From assembly GCA_900771955.1 (NCBI GenBank), contig CAAGPW010000079.1, positions 1 to 5,222 on the forward strand: 5,222 nt of DNA. Direction: 5' to 3'. Below, piece after piece: positions 3,961 through 5,222 of the stretch (its first letter is position 1; every line of letters begins with the position of its first letter). The notes under the pieces were generated by a model. It saw only the letters and a program-made list of their open reading frames with translations. It had not been told where the DNA came from and searched no databases. The position numbers and the translations under genes are program-made. The DNA is from Lachnospiraceae bacterium. GTDB lineage: Bacteria; Bacillota; Clostridia; Lachnospirales; Lachnospiraceae.

Positions 3961-5199
3961 ATGATCTATGTCTGCGACGCCGTGATGGGCAGCGGGAAAA
4001 CCGAGGCTGCTATCCATTACATCCGGTCCCATCCGGAAAAGAAATTCCTATACATCACACCCTATCTTGACGAGGCGCAGCGCATTGTGAAGAGCTGCCC
4101 GGAAGCACATTTTGCCGTGCCTACCGCAAGTAAGGGGCAGAGCAAGGGCCAGCACTGCGAAGAGCTGCTGGCAGACGGGCAAAACATTGCAAGTACCCAT
4201 CAATTGTTCTTGGGGTATTCTCAAACGATGTTCGATCTGCTTGTTGCGCAATCTTATGTTCTAATTATTGATGAGTGTCTTGAAAGCCTGGTCGGTGTCA
4301 GGTTATCTCCCAGCGATCGACGCCTGTTAGAGGCCAGTGGCTACTTGCAGAGTGGCGAACTTGGCTTGGAATTGGGCGAACATGTTGACTATACTTCTGG
4401 CCGAATGTCTGATATCATCCGGCAGCTCCAGCATGGGCAACTGGTCGATGTATCCGCAACGGAGGGCAAGCATTTTCATTGCGCATGGGTCTTTCCGGTT
4501 GCTTTGCTGAAAGTGCTGCCAGAAATTATCGTGCTGACCTATCTATTTGAATCTCAGGATTTTTGCTACGGTTTACAGATCCATCAGGTTTCATATCAGC
4601 AAATCGGTGTTCACAAAACAAAGGATGGCGTTTATGAGTTTACTAAAGGCCCATCTCCGGTCCCCGACTATGTTGCTGGAATCAAGGAGAAAGTACATAT
4701 CGTTCATTTACCCAAAGCCTCTCCCTACACAGCAAGAAAACTGCGCTTGAAAAATAATGCTTTTTCGGCGCAGTGGTACAAAAACCCGACCAATGTGGAA
4801 ATCTCCAAAGGCATGGTCAAGTCATACTACAAAAACCATCCTCTGGGAAAAAACTACCCCGTTGAAAAGCGCATGTGGACAACATTCCTGCCGTTCCGGA
4901 GGGATGTCTATAGTCAGTGGGCTCCCTCTAAGGCATTCCTTCCCTGTATGCAGAAATCCTCGAATGCTTACCGCAATCGAGACGCTCTCTGTTATGCGGT
5001 CAACCTCTACATGAACCCGTTTAAGAAGCGGTGGCTGCAAGAACATGGCGCTACGGTGCTTGAGGATCAATGGGCGCTGTCCATCATGTTGCAGTGGGTT
5101 TGGCGCAGCGCTATCCGTGACGGTAAAGATATCTGGCTTTACATTCCATCCCGTCGAATGGAGAAGTTGTTCACAGATTGGCTCGATAGTTTAGCTTGA
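3961..5199 (+). CDS. P-loop SF2-helicase-like phage protein
   Basis: This 412-residue protein starts at ATG 3961, seven bases after the nearly ideal ribosome site AAGGAGTGATC (3948-3958). Walker A is AVMGSGKT (7-14) at the extreme N-terminus. A motif Ia-like segment FLYITPYLDEAQRI (29-42) follows, then ASTHQL (77-82), and Walker B VLIIDEC (100-106, D104-E105). These fit the first RecA domain of superfamily 2 helicases. LTYLFES (192-198) sits where motif III is expected. The second half is not a standard helicase domain, but its end WVWRSAIRDGKDIWLYIPSRRM (379-400, R382 and R386) looks like an arginine-finger motif VI. Proteins of this type occur in phages and prophages of Clostridia. ATP hydrolysis is likely, while unwinding of nucleic acid is unproven. 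It follows the tRNA with no visible promoter of its own, so it may be made from a tRNA-containing transcript. The last 23 bases of the window (5200-5222) hold nothing recognisable. Confidence 0.82.
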   Translation: MIYVCDAVMGSGKTEAAIHYIRSHPEKKFLYITPYLDEAQRIVKSCPEAHFAVPTASKGQSKGQHCEELLADGQNIASTHQLFLGYSQTMFDLLVAQSYVLIIDECLESLVGVRLSPSDRRLLEASGYLQSGELGLELGEHVDYTSGRMSDIIRQLQHGQLVDVSATEGKHFHCAWVFPVALLKVLPEIIVLTYLFESQDFCYGLQIHQVSYQQIGVHKTKDGVYEFTKGPSPVPDYVAGIKEKVHIVHLPKASPYTARKLRLKNNAFSAQWYKNPTNVEISKGMVKSYYKNHPLGKNYPVEKRMWTTFLPFRRDVYSQWAPSKAFLPCMQKSSNAYRNRDALCYAVNLYMNPFKKRWLQEHGATVLEDQWALSIMLQWVWRSAIRDGKDIWLYIPSRRMEKLFTDWLDSLA

Positions 5200-5222
5200 T
5201 TCCATCCGATCTGTCCTCCAGC

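Overview
The window looks like part of a phage, prophage or related mobile element of a mid-GC clostridial Bacillota, probably a gut Oscillospirales/Ruminococcaceae-type host. The reasons are strong AGGAGG-type ribosome sites, Bacillota-type promoters, a Bacillota-type tRNA-Thr with encoded CCA, no core metabolic gene, and several small proteins of phage-like families. All genes read on the + strand.

Layout. (1) Positions 1-125: probable 3' tail of an upstream gene, with a palindrome over its stop codon and a TATAAT promoter. (2) 162-669: a small Cro/CI-type (XRE) regulator, followed at once by a small acidic membrane protein that seems to start at a non-standard ATT. (3) 670-860: a regulatory gap with a terminator-like hairpin, a second copy of the palindrome sequence and a promoter. 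(4) 861-1091: a small coiled-coil protein. (5) 1205-1483: an extremely acidic small protein with its own extended -10 promoter. (6) 1547-2476: a catalytically degenerate tyrosine-recombinase-fold protein resembling the SPbeta lysogeny repressor MrpR/YopR, preceded by the best promoter in the window. (7) 2539-2949: a MazF/PemK-type toxin without a recognisable adjacent antitoxin. (8) 3005-3799: a membrane-anchored protein of unknown function, ending in a strong UUCG terminator. (9) 3853-3928: tRNA-Thr(UGU), starting two bases after the terminator T-run. (10) 3961-5199: a P-loop, SF2-helicase-like protein of phage type.

How the parts may work together. The XRE gene and the gene at 861 are both preceded by a copy of GTAAAACACCA, so the XRE protein may control itself and the 861 gene. 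The MrpR-like protein would be a second regulatory layer. Its position between a highly acidic small protein and a MazF-type RNase is the most interesting feature, because SPbeta-group phages link lysogeny control (MrpR, arbitrium) with MazF activity. No arbitrium receptor is visible here. All functional links are inference from sequence and order.
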